Positions 7,531 through 16,784 of a stretch of DNA of 38,458 nucleotides are shown piece by piece. Each line of letters begins with the position of its first letter. Position 1 is the first letter of the stretch. The position numbers and the translations under genes were made by a program. The notes under the pieces are model-generated. The model had not been told where the DNA came from. It saw only the letters and a program-made list of their open reading frames with translations, and did not search any database. Origin of the DNA: Fusobacterium sp. DD2 (GTDB lineage Bacteria > Fusobacteriota > Fusobacteriia > Fusobacteriales > Fusobacteriaceae); the NCBI RefSeq assembly GCF_018205345.1, contig NZ_JADRHM010000017.1, positions 1 through 38,458 on the forward strand. The letters are read 5' to 3'.

Positions 7531-8190
7531 ATGAAGATATTGACGACTTTGATTTCACTATTTTTTTTATGCAGTGCTTTACTTATAACAGCACCAGAGA
7601 AATATTTGAAAACATATCATGCTAATGGGCAATTACAAAATAGTATATCTATAAAAGAGAATAAAAAAGATGGACCTTTACTAAGTTATTTTGAAGATGG
7701 TAAAATAGCAGTTAAAGGTTTTTTTAAAAAGGATAAAAGAGATAAACAGTGGATTTTTTATGATAAAAATACTGGAAAGATTTCTGCGATAGAAAATTAT
7801 AAAGATGGACTGTTAGAAGGTCAACAGTATTACTATCACAAAAATGGAAAAATCAGAACAAAAGGTGAATATAAAGCTGATGAAAGAACTGGTTTTTGGC
7901 AGGTTTATGATGAAGATGGAAACTTAGAAATGCAAAACATTTTTCTCGATGGTGAAAAAGTTGTAAGTGTAGCTATGTATGAACCAAATGGTAAGATTTC
8001 TTCCTCAGGTTTTTTAAAAAATGGTCAACGTGAAGGAGAATGGAAATACTTTGATGAAGAGGGTGCTCTTCTCTACGATGTAACATATGAAAATGGTGTA
8101 CGAAATGGCGAATGGAAAGCGTATACTAAGGATGGAAAAATACTCATTACAGGATTTTATAATAATGGAGTAATTTTAGGACTAGAATAA
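7531..8190 (+). CDS. Exported MORN-repeat (YwqK-like) protein
   Basis: A 219-residue protein. The ATG at 7531 follows GGGAGG at 7521-7526; the TTG at 7519 is not needed. A signal sequence (MKILTTLISLFFLCSALLITA) is followed by about eight repeats of roughly 22 residues of the MORN-2 type: YxxNGKIxxxGxYKxGxxxGxWxxYDxxG. Clear copies include NGKIRTKGEYKADERTGFW and NGQREGEWKYFDEEGALLY. MORN-2 repeats form extended beta-hairpin stacks. In fusobacteria and Bacteroidetes such exported proteins are common, with no known biochemical role. YwqK homologues are called antitoxins in some databases, but no toxin gene is adjacent here. It forms a single-gene unit ending at a hairpin. Confidence 0.8.
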   Translation: MKILTTLISLFFLCSALLITAPEKYLKTYHANGQLQNSISIKENKKDGPLLSYFEDGKIAVKGFFKKDKRDKQWIFYDKNTGKISAIENYKDGLLEGQQYYYHKNGKIRTKGEYKADERTGFWQVYDEDGNLEMQNIFLDGEKVVSVAMYEPNGKISSSGFLKNGQREGEWKYFDEEGALLYDVTYENGVRNGEWKAYTKDGKILITGFYNNGVILGLE

Positions 8191-8237
8191 AAAGCTGTGC
8201 TCCCTATAATAATATAGGGTTTGCACAGCCTTTTTTG
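8191..8237. terminator. Bidirectional terminator, copy A of the CTGTGC hairpin
   Basis: AAAGCTGTGC and GCACAGCC form the outer stem and CCCTATA/TATAGGG the inner stem, with T6 after it on the plus strand and T5 on the minus strand. It serves both the MORN gene and the autotransporter operon. A very similar hairpin lies at 17467-17517. Confidence 0.88.
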
Positions 8238-8264
8238 TTTCTATAGATATATACTTTTTTTATA

Positions 8265-11200
8265 CTAGAAGATTACTCTTAATCCAAGTCCTATTCTTCT
8301 ATTTTTACCTTTTGTATCATAACCAATATTTGCAGTAACTCCATATCTTTCATTGTCTATACCTATACTTAAGTCGGTTCTGACATTTCCTCTTCTGTCT
8401 TCTTTTTCACTTCTTAGTTTATACCAATCAGCAGTTGTTTCTCTTACTCTTGCTTTATTATGTCTATCATTTAATTCACCAAGTTCATCTTCATAAGCTA
8501 CATTAAGTTTTGTACTTAGATAATACTTATCATTTAAAATATGTTTATATCCAAGTTCTCCACCAATTTCTGGTCTTACTGATAGGTAATCATTTCCCTT
8601 AATTTCAAGTTTTACCTCTCCAGATTTTTCTTTGATATCTGAGTATCTTCCATATTCGGCTTTTACTGCTCCATATAGTTTGAAATTTGTAGATTCAGTC
8701 ATTCTGAAGTTCTTACTTAACTCATTTCTAAGAGCTACTCCATAAGACCAGTAATCTGATTTTGCACCGAATATTTTATCTACTACTAGATATTTTCTGT
8801 CCATCTTATTATATCCAACAAATCCTTCTCCAGATATTGTCCAGTTCAAGCTGTTGTTATAATCAAATGGCACTGACTTAAATACTCCAAACTTACCTTG
8901 AAGTTGTTTTTCTTTAGATTTACCAATGTCTTTAAATTTGAATCTATTTTCTACAAGTCCTGCATACCAACCTGAAGTGTCTCCAAGTTTAAGTGTTTCA
9001 TTTTCTCCTAAATATGCTACACCATATGCATCACTCTTGTAGTCTATTATTCCAGCAGTATCTGTTGAGTATTCTCCATTCATTCCAAATACTTTGACTT
9101 TATTAGAGTCTTTTGACATTGTACGCCATTCATCTTTTAGATATTTGAACTCTTTATCAAGTATTCTTCCTGTATCGTAAATTCTTTGTTCAACATTTGC
9201 ATATTGATGTCCCATCATCTCATCTACTGCCTGATTGAATAAAATTTCCTCATTTTTTCCGATTCCATTAATTTTATTAAATAGTTCCTTTTCTTTCGAA
9301 CCTAAACTATTCATACCATATCTTTGTTCCAATCCATCCAGGAAGTTGTATGTATTTTTATCTCCAGAAAACTCTGTATAAGGAATCTTTCTCATATAAA
9401 GTTTCTTGATTGTACCGTTATTTTTATCAAGTGTTGCTGTAGCCATCCATGTTAATCCTGCAGAGTAAACATTCCATTTAGATACATCAATGTTATTTAA
9501 AATTGATTGATTGTAAGGTTCAAGTATTCTGCTATCTTCAACTACTATAGCCTTACTGTTTGTATCCATTACTGCCTCTGTACCAACTAATAGATCTGCT
9601 TCTTCTGTCAGTTCTGCTAAGTTTTCTATTGGGTTAGTAAATCTGATTCCTGATGTATCCACATATATTCCTATTGAGTTTGCAGATACTGTTCCAGGTT
9701 TTACTCCCTTTGCTATAACAATTTCTGGTTCCTCTATTACTATTCCTTCAGGTGTCTGAAGTTTAATAACAGCTTGTATAGCTTCAGCAGGTGCCTCTAT
9801 TGTTACAGGTCCCACTGTTTTACTTGTTGCTCCTGTACCGTTATGTGTTTTCTTAGCTGTTCCACCTACAGTTATCGTACCGTAGTTTTTAAGAGTTCCA
9901 CCTTGTAGGTATACTCCTTGTCCACCTTTAGAATCTATATTTATTGTTCCTTCGTTTTCTAGAACTGCTCCTTTGTGTAGGTATACTCCTGTAACATGTT
10001 TGTAGTTTCCACTTCCAGTTGTGATAGTTCCTTTATTTATAACTTTAGCATCCTCTTCAGCATAGATACCTATTGTATGGTCTGCATCCAAAACTATTGT
10101 TCCTGTATTTGTAGCAGTACTTCCTGACTGAGTAGCAAACATTCCCACACTGTGTTTTCCTTTTACTTCAATACGACCTTTATTTTCTATAATTCCTGTA
10201 GTAGGATGTCCACCATTTTCTCCATTAACTCCTGCAGCCATACCTATAGAGAACAGACTGTCGTGAACATTTGTTTCCCCAACTATAAGTTTACCAGTGT
10301 TTACTGCTTTTGCTCCATTAATAGTGAACATACCGATGTTTCCAATACCATTTCTAAGATCTATTGTTCCACTATTTGAAGAGTTACCTACAGAGTAAAT
10401 ACCATAGTTTCCACCACTGCTTCCAATGTTTGAAATATTTGCACTGTTTTCTATTGTTCCAGTATGGTCAGTAGAGAATATAAATACTGAGTCAGTTGCA
10501 AGTTTTACATCTGTAACATTAGTTTTTACACTGTTTCCACTACCTTTATTAACAACACCAAATGATTCTTTACCAATTACCATAGTTGGCATATCGTTAA
10601 TCTCTATTCTTTTGTTTTGTCCCAATGCATAGATTCCAGATGCTCCATTTTGTCCAACTTCTACAGAGCCAGACACTGCAACATTTCCATCTAGAGAGTA
10701 GATTCCTATACCTTTCTCTCCAGCTTTGATAATTCCAGTACTTGTAATATTACCTTTTCCATATATTCCAACAGAGTTATTTCCAACTTGTATAGAAGAT
10801 CTGTTTGAAACTGTACAACCATTTGCAAATATACCTATATTAGGTTTTGTAATAGTTGTAGCATCACCTAAAGTGATATTTCCACTATTTATAATGGAAA
10901 CATTTTCTCCTGCAATTCCAATTTCATTTGCAGTTGAAGTTCCTGTTATATTACCTGTATTTGTAAATGTTCCAGCTCCATCTACATAGATTCCTATAAG
11001 TTTTCCATGTCCTGCATTATCCAGAGTAATATTTACATTGTTTGTACCATTAGTTTCAGCAGCCATATTATATGATATTGCAGTTCCTTGAGCATCTACA
11101 GCTCCAGAATATCTGTATTTGAAAATGTTATTGCTGTTAGTTGATTCAGCAATCGAATTACCAGTTAGATAAATTCCAACTCCCTTTTGTTTGGTTTCAA

Positions 11201-14200
11201 TTGTATAATCATTATTAAATACAACCTTACTGTTTTCACCTTGAATACCTATACTTCCTATACCTGCTGTGATATCTGAATTTCCACCTACATTTACAGT
11301 GATTACTCCACCATTTCGTCCTCTTACTGCTATACCAATACTTGTATCTTTTATCTCAATCTTTCCACTATTTAAAACTGTTACATCTGACCGAGGTCTA
11401 CCTGAGTTATTATCTGCATATATACCTATTGAATCATTACCAGAGATCTTGATATTTCCAGCATTTATAATATCAATTGGTTTTACTGTAGAACTAGCAT
11501 CTAAACCAAAATCAAATTGTTCATTTGCTTTAACTGATGAAACTATACCATATCCTTTTCCTGATATCTCTATTGATCCTGTAGCACTGTTTTCAATTTT
11601 ACTTCCATTTGTACCAAAGATTCCAGTTCCAGTATCAACTTTTATCTCTTTATTATTTTTAACTATTCCATAGTTTACAGCAAGTGCAGCTGTTTTATCA
11701 GTTGTTCCACCAGTTATATCAACAGTTCCCTCATTTATATATCCAGTTTGATTGTTATCTGACTGTGATGCACCTTTATTTGATGAAACAGTTAATCCTT
11801 TTCCAGTTGTTGAATAAATTCTCTTACCAGGATTAATAGTAACAACATCTCTTTCCATCTTAACACTATTGAATCCATCCAGCTTATCACTTAAATCAAC
11901 ATCTGTATCGATAGCTATCTTACCATTGATGTAATACAAAGAGATATTCTTTTCTGGATCTTCTAATATCAGATCTTTAACTTTCATATCAGTTTTAAGT
12001 TTAGCTGGTAAGTCATATATTCCATTCCAAGTAATATCCTCTCCATCTCTTATCTTTGTTAATTCTGCATCTTTTGATAGGTTAAGAGTTACTTTACCCA
12101 TTCCCTCATATTTAGCTGAATCTTTAGAATCTGCTGCATAATTAGTTGCATCTTCTACAGAACTCAAACTATCTTCTATAGGAATGAAACCGTTTGTCAT
12201 AACTACGTTAGTATCTTTATCAAATTTAATCTTAGGTATAGGGCTTGATTCATCTTGAATTGCATAGAATGGTATTGAGTCTCTCGATGCTCCATCACCA
12301 ACTGTAATCGTACCACCACCAAATTTTATCTCTCCACCATTTTTTGCAAATAGTCCAACAACTTTATCTCCAACAGTGATTTCATTATCTGCTCCGTTTA
12401 ATTCTACTTTACCTTTTTCAAGAGCATGAGCACCTGAACCATAGATTTCACTCTTACCAGATATTACAATCTTAGAATTTTCACCAGTAGCATAAGCACC
12501 GATGTTTTTCTTCAAGTAAGGTTTTGTATCTATGTCATTTTCAGCCCATTCATCTTTTGCAGTAACTGTTCCATCAATATTGATTTCTCCACCAGCTTTA
12601 GCATAACTTATTATTGAACCATAACCAAATGCTTTTGTATTTTTAGCATTGATAATTCCACCCTCTGCTGCATATGTAACAGGGTAGTATTCAATATCCC
12701 CTATTTTTTTATATCTGGCACTTGTATTTACATCTAATCCAAAATAAATTACACTTTTCTGATCTCTAAATGCATTTACAGTTTCTTCAGACATAGGTGT
12801 ATATCCATCACCAGGAGTAGTTCTTGTAGTTGAATCCCCCCAGTTACCTTTTGCATATGCAAAAATAGTTCCAGTAGCTGCCTCATTTACTGCATCATTA
12901 TATGAAGATTTGACTTTTGTAGCTTCTCCATAGTCTGTAATAGTTTCTGTTCTAAGTGCTACTCCACCTTTCTCTTTAGGAGTAGATGTGTTTACACCTG
13001 TTACTGCAACATCTATCTCAGTACCTCTATCTGCAACCAGTCCAAGGTTCTTCAATGAGTATTTACCAAATACCATATTAATATCATTAACATATAATCC
13101 ATGGATTTCATCAAGGTCAGCCCAAGGAGTCAGCTCCTGACCAAGGTCTCTACTAGGTGTAATTTTTACTGTTTTTTCTGTTCCATCTGTAGCTTTTACT
13201 TTAACTTCCCCTCTCTGTCCAGATTGACCAAGTAATACTGCAACGTTTTCTACATATTTATTGTTTCCTTTAACCTCTACCTTATCACCAGCTTCGTTGG
13301 TAGTTATTATAGTATTACCTATGTCTGTTTGTTCCTCAGCAAGTTCTCCAGTAGCTGTATCCAGAGCTAGTTTATTTCCTACAATAGCTTTTGCATTTAT
13401 TTCACCTTGATAAATACCTATTTTAGTTTGCTTCCATAACTTATCCCATTTTGCTCTATCATATGTAAATTTATATTCATCTGGAATTTTATATCCAGTT
13501 TTACCATCATTTATATACCATGAAACCATTTTCCATCCATCACGTATAAATACAGTTGTTTTGGGATATTCCTTTGTTCCATCTGGTAACAAATCTGAGA
13601 AAAAATATCCAACGTTACCATCACCATAAATCTCTGGAGATGATTTCAGATTGATTATCGGTGTCATTCCTGTTCCATACTGATCACGCACTCTTGCAAT
13701 ATATGCTCCTTTTTCCTTACCTACATCTATTATTTTTTGTAGGTTAGGTGCATATCCTAAATATGAGAAAATCAGGTTTTCTGATCCTTCCATTTTAAAT
13801 GTACCTTCTGGAGAGATATTATAGCTTCCCACAATACCTACAGTTGAAAAAATTGTATCATGTCTATATTTAACATCTACGTCCAGTCCACCAATAAAGG
13901 CTCCTCTTTGATATGGTGCGTGATAACTCCAACGTCCATTTTCCTGTCTATATGGAAAAATTTCATAATAAATACCTATACCGTCTACAGGGAAGAAGTA
14001 GAAAACAGTAGCGTCATCCCCTTTAATATCAACTGTAGTATCTTTAAAGGCAAACTTAGGAACCTGCCATGCCTCCAAAGCAAAGGCTGCTGTTTTATCA
14101 TATAAAGTAATATGAAGGTCATCAAATCTTGCATTCCAAACGTGGTGTATCGCTTCCATTCCTTCCTGATCATTGACTTTATGTACCTCAACATCTTTTA

Positions 14201-14405
14201 TTTTCTTACCAGTTTTAGGATCTATATTACTTATACTAGTTTTATCCCATGGATCTGTTCCTAAAATTCCATCATATGTTTCAATTGCTTTTTTATTTAT
14301 TCCACCTTGGCTATCATATATATAGTATTTTACATGAGTATGATCTTCTGCACCTTCCAGTTCTCCATTTGGTCCTTTATCCTTACCTGGTGGATCAATA
14401 GTCAT
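8265..14405 (-). CDS. Giant autotransporter adhesin: passenger and beta-barrel (C-terminal part of a frameshifted gene)
   Basis: The long open frame runs up to 14507; the ATG at 14405 is merely its first Met and has neither a ribosome site nor a signal peptide. It encodes 2046 residues of a type V (autotransporter) surface protein. Residues about 600-1550 are a beta-helix passenger full of repeats of the kind NxGxIxVGxxSxGIYxxxxxxxNxGTI. The last 280 residues or so (from about 1765) form the translocating beta-barrel, ending in Arg-Val-Ile-Phe, a typical outer-membrane C-terminal signature. Just before the ATG the frame encodes PEPNTKPFTGF, a segment that in fusobacterial autotransporters follows the N-terminal domain now in the other frame. 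The neighbouring frame at 14504-15172 supplies the missing signal and N-domain, so this is one gene interrupted by a frameshift. Binding target unknown; relatives such as RadD and Fap2 mediate coaggregation and host binding. Confidence 0.9.
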   Translation of the reverse strand: MTIDPPGKDKGPNGELEGAEDHTHVKYYIYDSQGGINKKAIETYDGILGTDPWDKTSISNIDPKTGKKIKDVEVHKVNDQEGMEAIHHVWNARFDDLHITLYDKTAAFALEAWQVPKFAFKDTTVDIKGDDATVFYFFPVDGIGIYYEIFPYRQENGRWSYHAPYQRGAFIGGLDVDVKYRHDTIFSTVGIVGSYNISPEGTFKMEGSENLIFSYLGYAPNLQKIIDVGKEKGAYIARVRDQYGTGMTPIINLKSSPEIYGDGNVGYFFSDLLPDGTKEYPKTTVFIRDGWKMVSWYINDGKTGYKIPDEYKFTYDRAKWDKLWKQTKIGIYQGEINAKAIVGNKLALDTATGELAEEQTDIGNTIITTNEAGDKVEVKGNNKYVENVAVLLGQSGQRGEVKVKATDGTEKTVKITPSRDLGQELTPWADLDEIHGLYVNDINMVFGKYSLKNLGLVADRGTEIDVAVTGVNTSTPKEKGGVALRTETITDYGEATKVKSSYNDAVNEAATGTIFAYAKGNWGDSTTRTTPGDGYTPMSEETVNAFRDQKSVIYFGLDVNTSARYKKIGDIEYYPVTYAAEGGIINAKNTKAFGYGSIISYAKAGGEINIDGTVTAKDEWAENDIDTKPYLKKNIGAYATGENSKIVISGKSEIYGSGAHALEKGKVELNGADNEITVGDKVVGLFAKNGGEIKFGGGTITVGDGASRDSIPFYAIQDESSPIPKIKFDKDTNVVMTNGFIPIEDSLSSVEDATNYAADSKDSAKYEGMGKVTLNLSKDAELTKIRDGEDITWNGIYDLPAKLKTDMKVKDLILEDPEKNISLYYINGKIAIDTDVDLSDKLDGFNSVKMERDVVTINPGKRIYSTTGKGLTVSSNKGASQSDNNQTGYINEGTVDITGGTTDKTAALAVNYGIVKNNKEIKVDTGTGIFGTNGSKIENSATGSIEISGKGYGIVSSVKANEQFDFGLDASSTVKPIDIINAGNIKISGNDSIGIYADNNSGRPRSDVTVLNSGKIEIKDTSIGIAVRGRNGGVITVNVGGNSDITAGIGSIGIQGENSKVVFNNDYTIETKQKGVGIYLTGNSIAESTNSNNIFKYRYSGAVDAQGTAISYNMAAETNGTNNVNITLDNAGHGKLIGIYVDGAGTFTNTGNITGTSTANEIGIAGENVSIINSGNITLGDATTITKPNIGIFANGCTVSNRSSIQVGNNSVGIYGKGNITSTGIIKAGEKGIGIYSLDGNVAVSGSVEVGQNGASGIYALGQNKRIEINDMPTMVIGKESFGVVNKGSGNSVKTNVTDVKLATDSVFIFSTDHTGTIENSANISNIGSSGGNYGIYSVGNSSNSGTIDLRNGIGNIGMFTINGAKAVNTGKLIVGETNVHDSLFSIGMAAGVNGENGGHPTTGIIENKGRIEVKGKHSVGMFATQSGSTATNTGTIVLDADHTIGIYAEEDAKVINKGTITTGSGNYKHVTGVYLHKGAVLENEGTINIDSKGGQGVYLQGGTLKNYGTITVGGTAKKTHNGTGATSKTVGPVTIEAPAEAIQAVIKLQTPEGIVIEEPEIVIAKGVKPGTVSANSIGIYVDTSGIRFTNPIENLAELTEEADLLVGTEAVMDTNSKAIVVEDSRILEPYNQSILNNIDVSKWNVYSAGLTWMATATLDKNNGTIKKLYMRKIPYTEFSGDKNTYNFLDGLEQRYGMNSLGSKEKELFNKINGIGKNEEILFNQAVDEMMGHQYANVEQRIYDTGRILDKEFKYLKDEWRTMSKDSNKVKVFGMNGEYSTDTAGIIDYKSDAYGVAYLGENETLKLGDTSGWYAGLVENRFKFKDIGKSKEKQLQGKFGVFKSVPFDYNNSLNWTISGEGFVGYNKMDRKYLVVDKIFGAKSDYWSYGVALRNELSKNFRMTESTNFKLYGAVKAEYGRYSDIKEKSGEVKLEIKGNDYLSVRPEIGGELGYKHILNDKYYLSTKLNVAYEDELGELNDRHNKARVRETTADWYKLRSEKEDRRGNVRTDLSIGIDNERYGVTANIGYDTKGKNRRIGLGLRVIF

Positions 14406-14503
14406 ATCCCAGAAACTAAAACCTGTAAATGGTTTTGTATTAGGTTCTGGTAGTTCAAGTGGTATCTTGATTTCTTTTATTACTGGTGGTTCCAGGCTCT
14501 TTC

Positions 14504-14509
14504 TTACTT
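14504..14509 (-). other. Frameshift site in the autotransporter gene
   Basis: The upstream frame stops at TAA 14506-14504. The downstream passenger frame is closed by TAA at 14510-14508. The change of frame must therefore lie in the six bases AAGTAA at 14509-14504 unless a stop was also created by substitution. There is no homopolymer longer than three A in the immediate site and no slippery heptamer. Confidence 0.75.
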
Positions 14510-15172
14510 AAGCTGCATATCAGGGATATTTCCCTTTGTAACCTCTATCTTTGGAAGATCAACTGTGATTTTGTTATCATTGAAAACTCTAGGTTTTACA
14601 GCAACGTTTACTTCAAAACCTACAATTGGTTCTATAGCTTTTTCATCTACAGCAATTCCATAGTTTAAATCTAAACCTTTTCTATTTGATGATAAAGCAC
14701 TACCAAACATAGTGTTAAATTTAAGTTTTGAGTACTGTGAACTTTCTACTGCAATTGATCTTATTATCTTATCGTTGCTTCTGGCAAATATTCCTTCATA
14801 TGGATATTTTTTATTTTTATCTCCTCTACCTTTGTAAGCCCCTTTATAATTATCCTGCACGTAGTTTAATCCAAACTGCCAGCTACTCCAAGGTGATTTT
14901 ACTACCTGATCCCCCTGTTCCATAAGCTGGATAAGCTCCAACTTGGCACCTTTCAATTTTTTACTATTCTTATCTTTTATAGTTTTAAGAGATTCTTCCA
15001 AGTTTGTTGCCTTATCATGTATCTCTTTACCTGTTAATATATTTTCCTGTGAAAAAGCATTGGTTCCTAACATTGCAAAAGACACGACCAATGCTGTAGA
15101 ATAACTAATAGTTTTGCATCTTTTAGCTATTGAACGTATACTATTTTTTAGATTCTCAAAATTATTAACCAT
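14504..15172 (-). CDS. Autotransporter N-terminal domain with signal peptide (5' part of a frameshifted gene)
   Basis: A 222-residue frame. The start ATG at 15172 has GGAGGAGAAAG directly upstream, 12 bases after the OmpA-domain gene. It begins with a long positively charged pre-region and a hydrophobic core (TALVVSFAMLGTNAFSQ), a signal peptide of the extended autotransporter type. It then has a helical segment and the ELIQLMEQGDQVVKSPWSSW block with YKGRGDKNKKYPYEG, which I recognise from the N-terminal domain of fusobacterial autotransporters. The frame ends in a proline-rich linker with ...IPDMQLK-stop. The continuing linker is in the adjacent frame. Alone it would be an exported fragment without a membrane anchor. 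Confidence 0.88.
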   Translation of the reverse strand: MVNNFENLKNSIRSIAKRCKTISYSTALVVSFAMLGTNAFSQENILTGKEIHDKATNLEESLKTIKDKNSKKLKGAKLELIQLMEQGDQVVKSPWSSWQFGLNYVQDNYKGAYKGRGDKNKKYPYEGIFARSNDKIIRSIAVESSQYSKLKFNTMFGSALSSNRKGLDLNYGIAVDEKAIEPIVGFEVNVAVKPRVFNDNKITVDLPKIEVTKGNIPDMQLK

Positions 15173-15184
15173 CTTTCTCCTCCA

Positions 15185-15700
15185 TTATTTATTTGAAATC
15201 TTTTCTAAATGCAGCTCAACTCTTCTGTTTGCTGCTCTTCCTTCTGGTGTTTTATTTGTAGCTATAGGGTCTGCATCTCCAAATCCTTTTATTTCTATAA
15301 TATGTTCTACTGGAAGACCAACCTCTATAAGTTTATCTTTAAAACTTTCAGCTCTTTTTAATGATAAAGATAAGTTGTACTGTTTAGTACCTATTGAGTC
15401 TGTATATCCATATATTTTTAGAGCAAAGTTATTTTTTATAATAAAATCTTTTAGCTCTTCAATTAAAGGGATATACTCATCTCTAATATTCCATTTATCA
15501 AATCCAAAATTCAAAGTTTCTTCATCTAAAAGAAGTGCAATCTTTGGTATTGTTACATCAACATTTTCTATTTCAAGAGCATTTATTCTGATACTGTTTT
15601 TTCTCATCTCAGTTGTTGTTAGCTTTTGAAATCCATAGCTTGAAATAGAAAGTATAAGCATTAGAAAGAACACCACTATTTTTGTTGATTTTCTAACCAT
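15185..15700 (-). CDS. OmpA-domain peptidoglycan-binding envelope protein
   Basis: A 171-residue exported protein with an N-terminal signal (KIVVFFLMLILSISSYG). From about residue 60 it has the OmpA C-terminal domain: LNFGFDKWNI, GYTDSIG, the NLSLSLKRAESFKDKL helix, KGFGDADPIATNKTPEGRAANRRVELHL. The Asp of GYTD and the Arg of NRRVE are the usual diaminopimelate-peptidoglycan contacts. It therefore probably ties the outer-membrane adhesin apparatus to the cell wall. The ATG overlaps the end of the upstream lipoprotein gene by 25 bases and has GTGAGG in that gene, indicating translational coupling. The autotransporter follows in 12 bases. Confidence 0.88.
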   Translation of the reverse strand: MVRKSTKIVVFFLMLILSISSYGFQKLTTTEMRKNSIRINALEIENVDVTIPKIALLLDEETLNFGFDKWNIRDEYIPLIEELKDFIIKNNFALKIYGYTDSIGTKQYNLSLSLKRAESFKDKLIEVGLPVEHIIEIKGFGDADPIATNKTPEGRAANRRVELHLEKISNK

Positions 15701-15918
15701 TGTTCAGCCTCACTTTCCAGAGGTTTAAACTCTGTTGAATACTCTATTTTTCCCTCATCTACAAGTTTATCAAGGTTTTTTGAATCACTTATACCCTTAT
15801 TATTACTTAAATATTCTTCTATATGATTTAATCTTTCTGTATTATACTCAACTACCTTCTGATTAGTACAAGCTCCAGCTACTACTAATGCTACAACCAT
15901 CATAATCACCTTTTTCAT
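15676..15918 (-). CDS. Small lipoprotein of the adhesin operon
   Basis: An 80-residue predicted lipoprotein. The signal MKKVIMMVVALVVAGAC ends in a lipobox-like AGAC, so Cys17 would be lipid-modified. The remaining 63 residues are polar and helical, with no known domain. TGAGGAT precedes the ATG. Fusobacterial autotransporter operons of the rad type carry small lipoproteins upstream of the adhesin, and this gene fits that pattern by position and size; a role in adhesin export or stability is inference. Confidence 0.78.
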   Translation of the reverse strand: MKKVIMMVVALVVAGACTNQKVVEYNTERLNHIEEYLSNNKGISDSKNLDKLVDEGKIEYSTEFKPLESEAEQWLENQQK

Positions 15919-15939
15919 AATATCCTCACAATCCCTTTC

Positions 15940-16305
15940 CTAGTAATCTGTTCTCTTTTTAAACTCATTTAGCTCTTTTTCCATAGCATCTATTTTTTCA
16001 TTTGCTGCATCGTAATCTTCTATATCCTTATTAATCTCATTAACTCTCTTTTTAATTCTTTGTATCTCAACATTCATTTTTTCACTGTCAGTCATGTTTT
16101 TTAATTTTTCTCTTTTTTCCCGTTCCAGCTTTTTCTTTTCCTCTTCGTCTTTTTTTCTCTCTTCTAAGGCTTTTCTTTCTTCCTCTTTCTTTGCTGCTTC
16201 TATTCTTCTATCAGCTTCTTTCAGGAGTCTTTCCTTTGCCTCATCTGCATAAGAAATACCTGATATTAGAAATAAAGTACTTAGTAATAAAATTATTTTT
16301 TTCAT
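15940..16305 (-). CDS. Exported coiled-coil protein of the adhesin operon
   Basis: A 121-residue protein. A cleavable signal peptide (MKKIILLLSTLFLISGISYA, about 20 residues) is followed by an almost continuous charged helix: Lys/Glu/Arg-rich from 25 to 70 and a second coiled coil to the end. Size and layout resemble FadA-type adhesins, but the typical FadA C-terminal block is not obvious. The start codon overlaps the upstream stop by one base (TAATG), with TTGGAGGAAAG as ribosome site inside the preceding gene. No enzymatic motif is visible. Confidence 0.72.
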   Translation of the reverse strand: MKKIILLLSTLFLISGISYADEAKERLLKEADRRIEAAKKEEERKALEERKKDEEEKKKLEREKREKLKNMTDSEKMNVEIQRIKKRVNEINKDIEDYDAANEKIDAMEKELNEFKKRTDY

Positions 16306-16772
16306 TATCTTTCCTCCAACTTATCTTTATTTAATCTCTCCTTATGCTTTAATATATCTTTTTCCTCTCTTGCTACACTTCTTACTACTCTTTCGTAGAA
16401 ATTAACCTTTTCATTTGCTAGCTTCTGTGTTTCTCTCAATTTTTCAATTTCAGTTTGAGGTTTCTTTTTACTCTCTTCTTCTACTTTTTTCTTCTCTTTT
16501 AGATACTCATTTACAGCATTCTCTGAACTGACATTCAGATTTTCTACTTTTACTTGCTTACTTTTCTTTTCTTGTTTTTGTTCTTTCTCAATTTGTTTTT
16601 CTTCTTCAATTTTTGCTTCTCTCTTAATTTTCTCTTCATACTGTATTTTTTCTCTTACTCTTTCAAGTGCAGCCATTTCATCTTTCCTTGTTTTATCCTC
16701 TACATTAGAATTAGAGCATGATGTTCCAAGTAGGTCAAGAAACAGGCATAGTAATATAATACTTTTTCTCAT
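16305..16772 (-). CDS. Charged coiled-coil lipoprotein of the adhesin operon
   Basis: A 155-residue predicted lipoprotein. The signal MRKSIILLCLFLDLLGTSC places a Cys at residue 19 after Gly-Thr-Ser, a fair lipobox. The mature part is extremely rich in Lys and Glu (EEEKQIEKEQKQEKKSKQ) and predicted entirely helical. GGGGGGAAGT precedes the ATG, and the gene lies 12 bases after the FadA-like gene. It may act as a periplasmic spacer or stalk for the adhesin complex; that is inference. Confidence 0.72.
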   Translation of the reverse strand: MRKSIILLCLFLDLLGTSCSNSNVEDKTRKDEMAALERVREKIQYEEKIKREAKIEEEKQIEKEQKQEKKSKQVKVENLNVSSENAVNEYLKEKKKVEEESKKKPQTEIEKLRETQKLANEKVNFYERVVRSVAREEKDILKHKERLNKDKLEER

Positions 16773-16784
16773 TTACTTCCCCCC

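Noticed and set aside
9850-11500. CRISPR array or tandem DNA repeats suggested by recurring short motifs
   Set aside because: The recurring units are degenerate protein repeats of a beta-helix with no constant DNA repeat or spacer length.
10152-11673. Several plus-strand open frames of 60-134 codons opposite the autotransporter
   Set aside because: They are antisense shadows of the repeat-rich, Gly/Asn-rich passenger, lack ribosome sites and give unnatural low-complexity hydrophobic products.
14390-14405. ATG at 14405 as a genuine separate start of a second autotransporter gene
   Set aside because: No Shine-Dalgarno precedes it (TTTCTGGGAT), the product would have no signal peptide, and the preceding in-frame codons encode a conserved linker segment of the same protein.
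14502-14512. Programmed -1 ribosomal frameshift joining the autotransporter halves
   Set aside because: The site CTTAAGTAA has no X-XXY-YYZ slippery heptamer and no evident downstream stimulatory hairpin, so a mutation or sequencing error is more likely.
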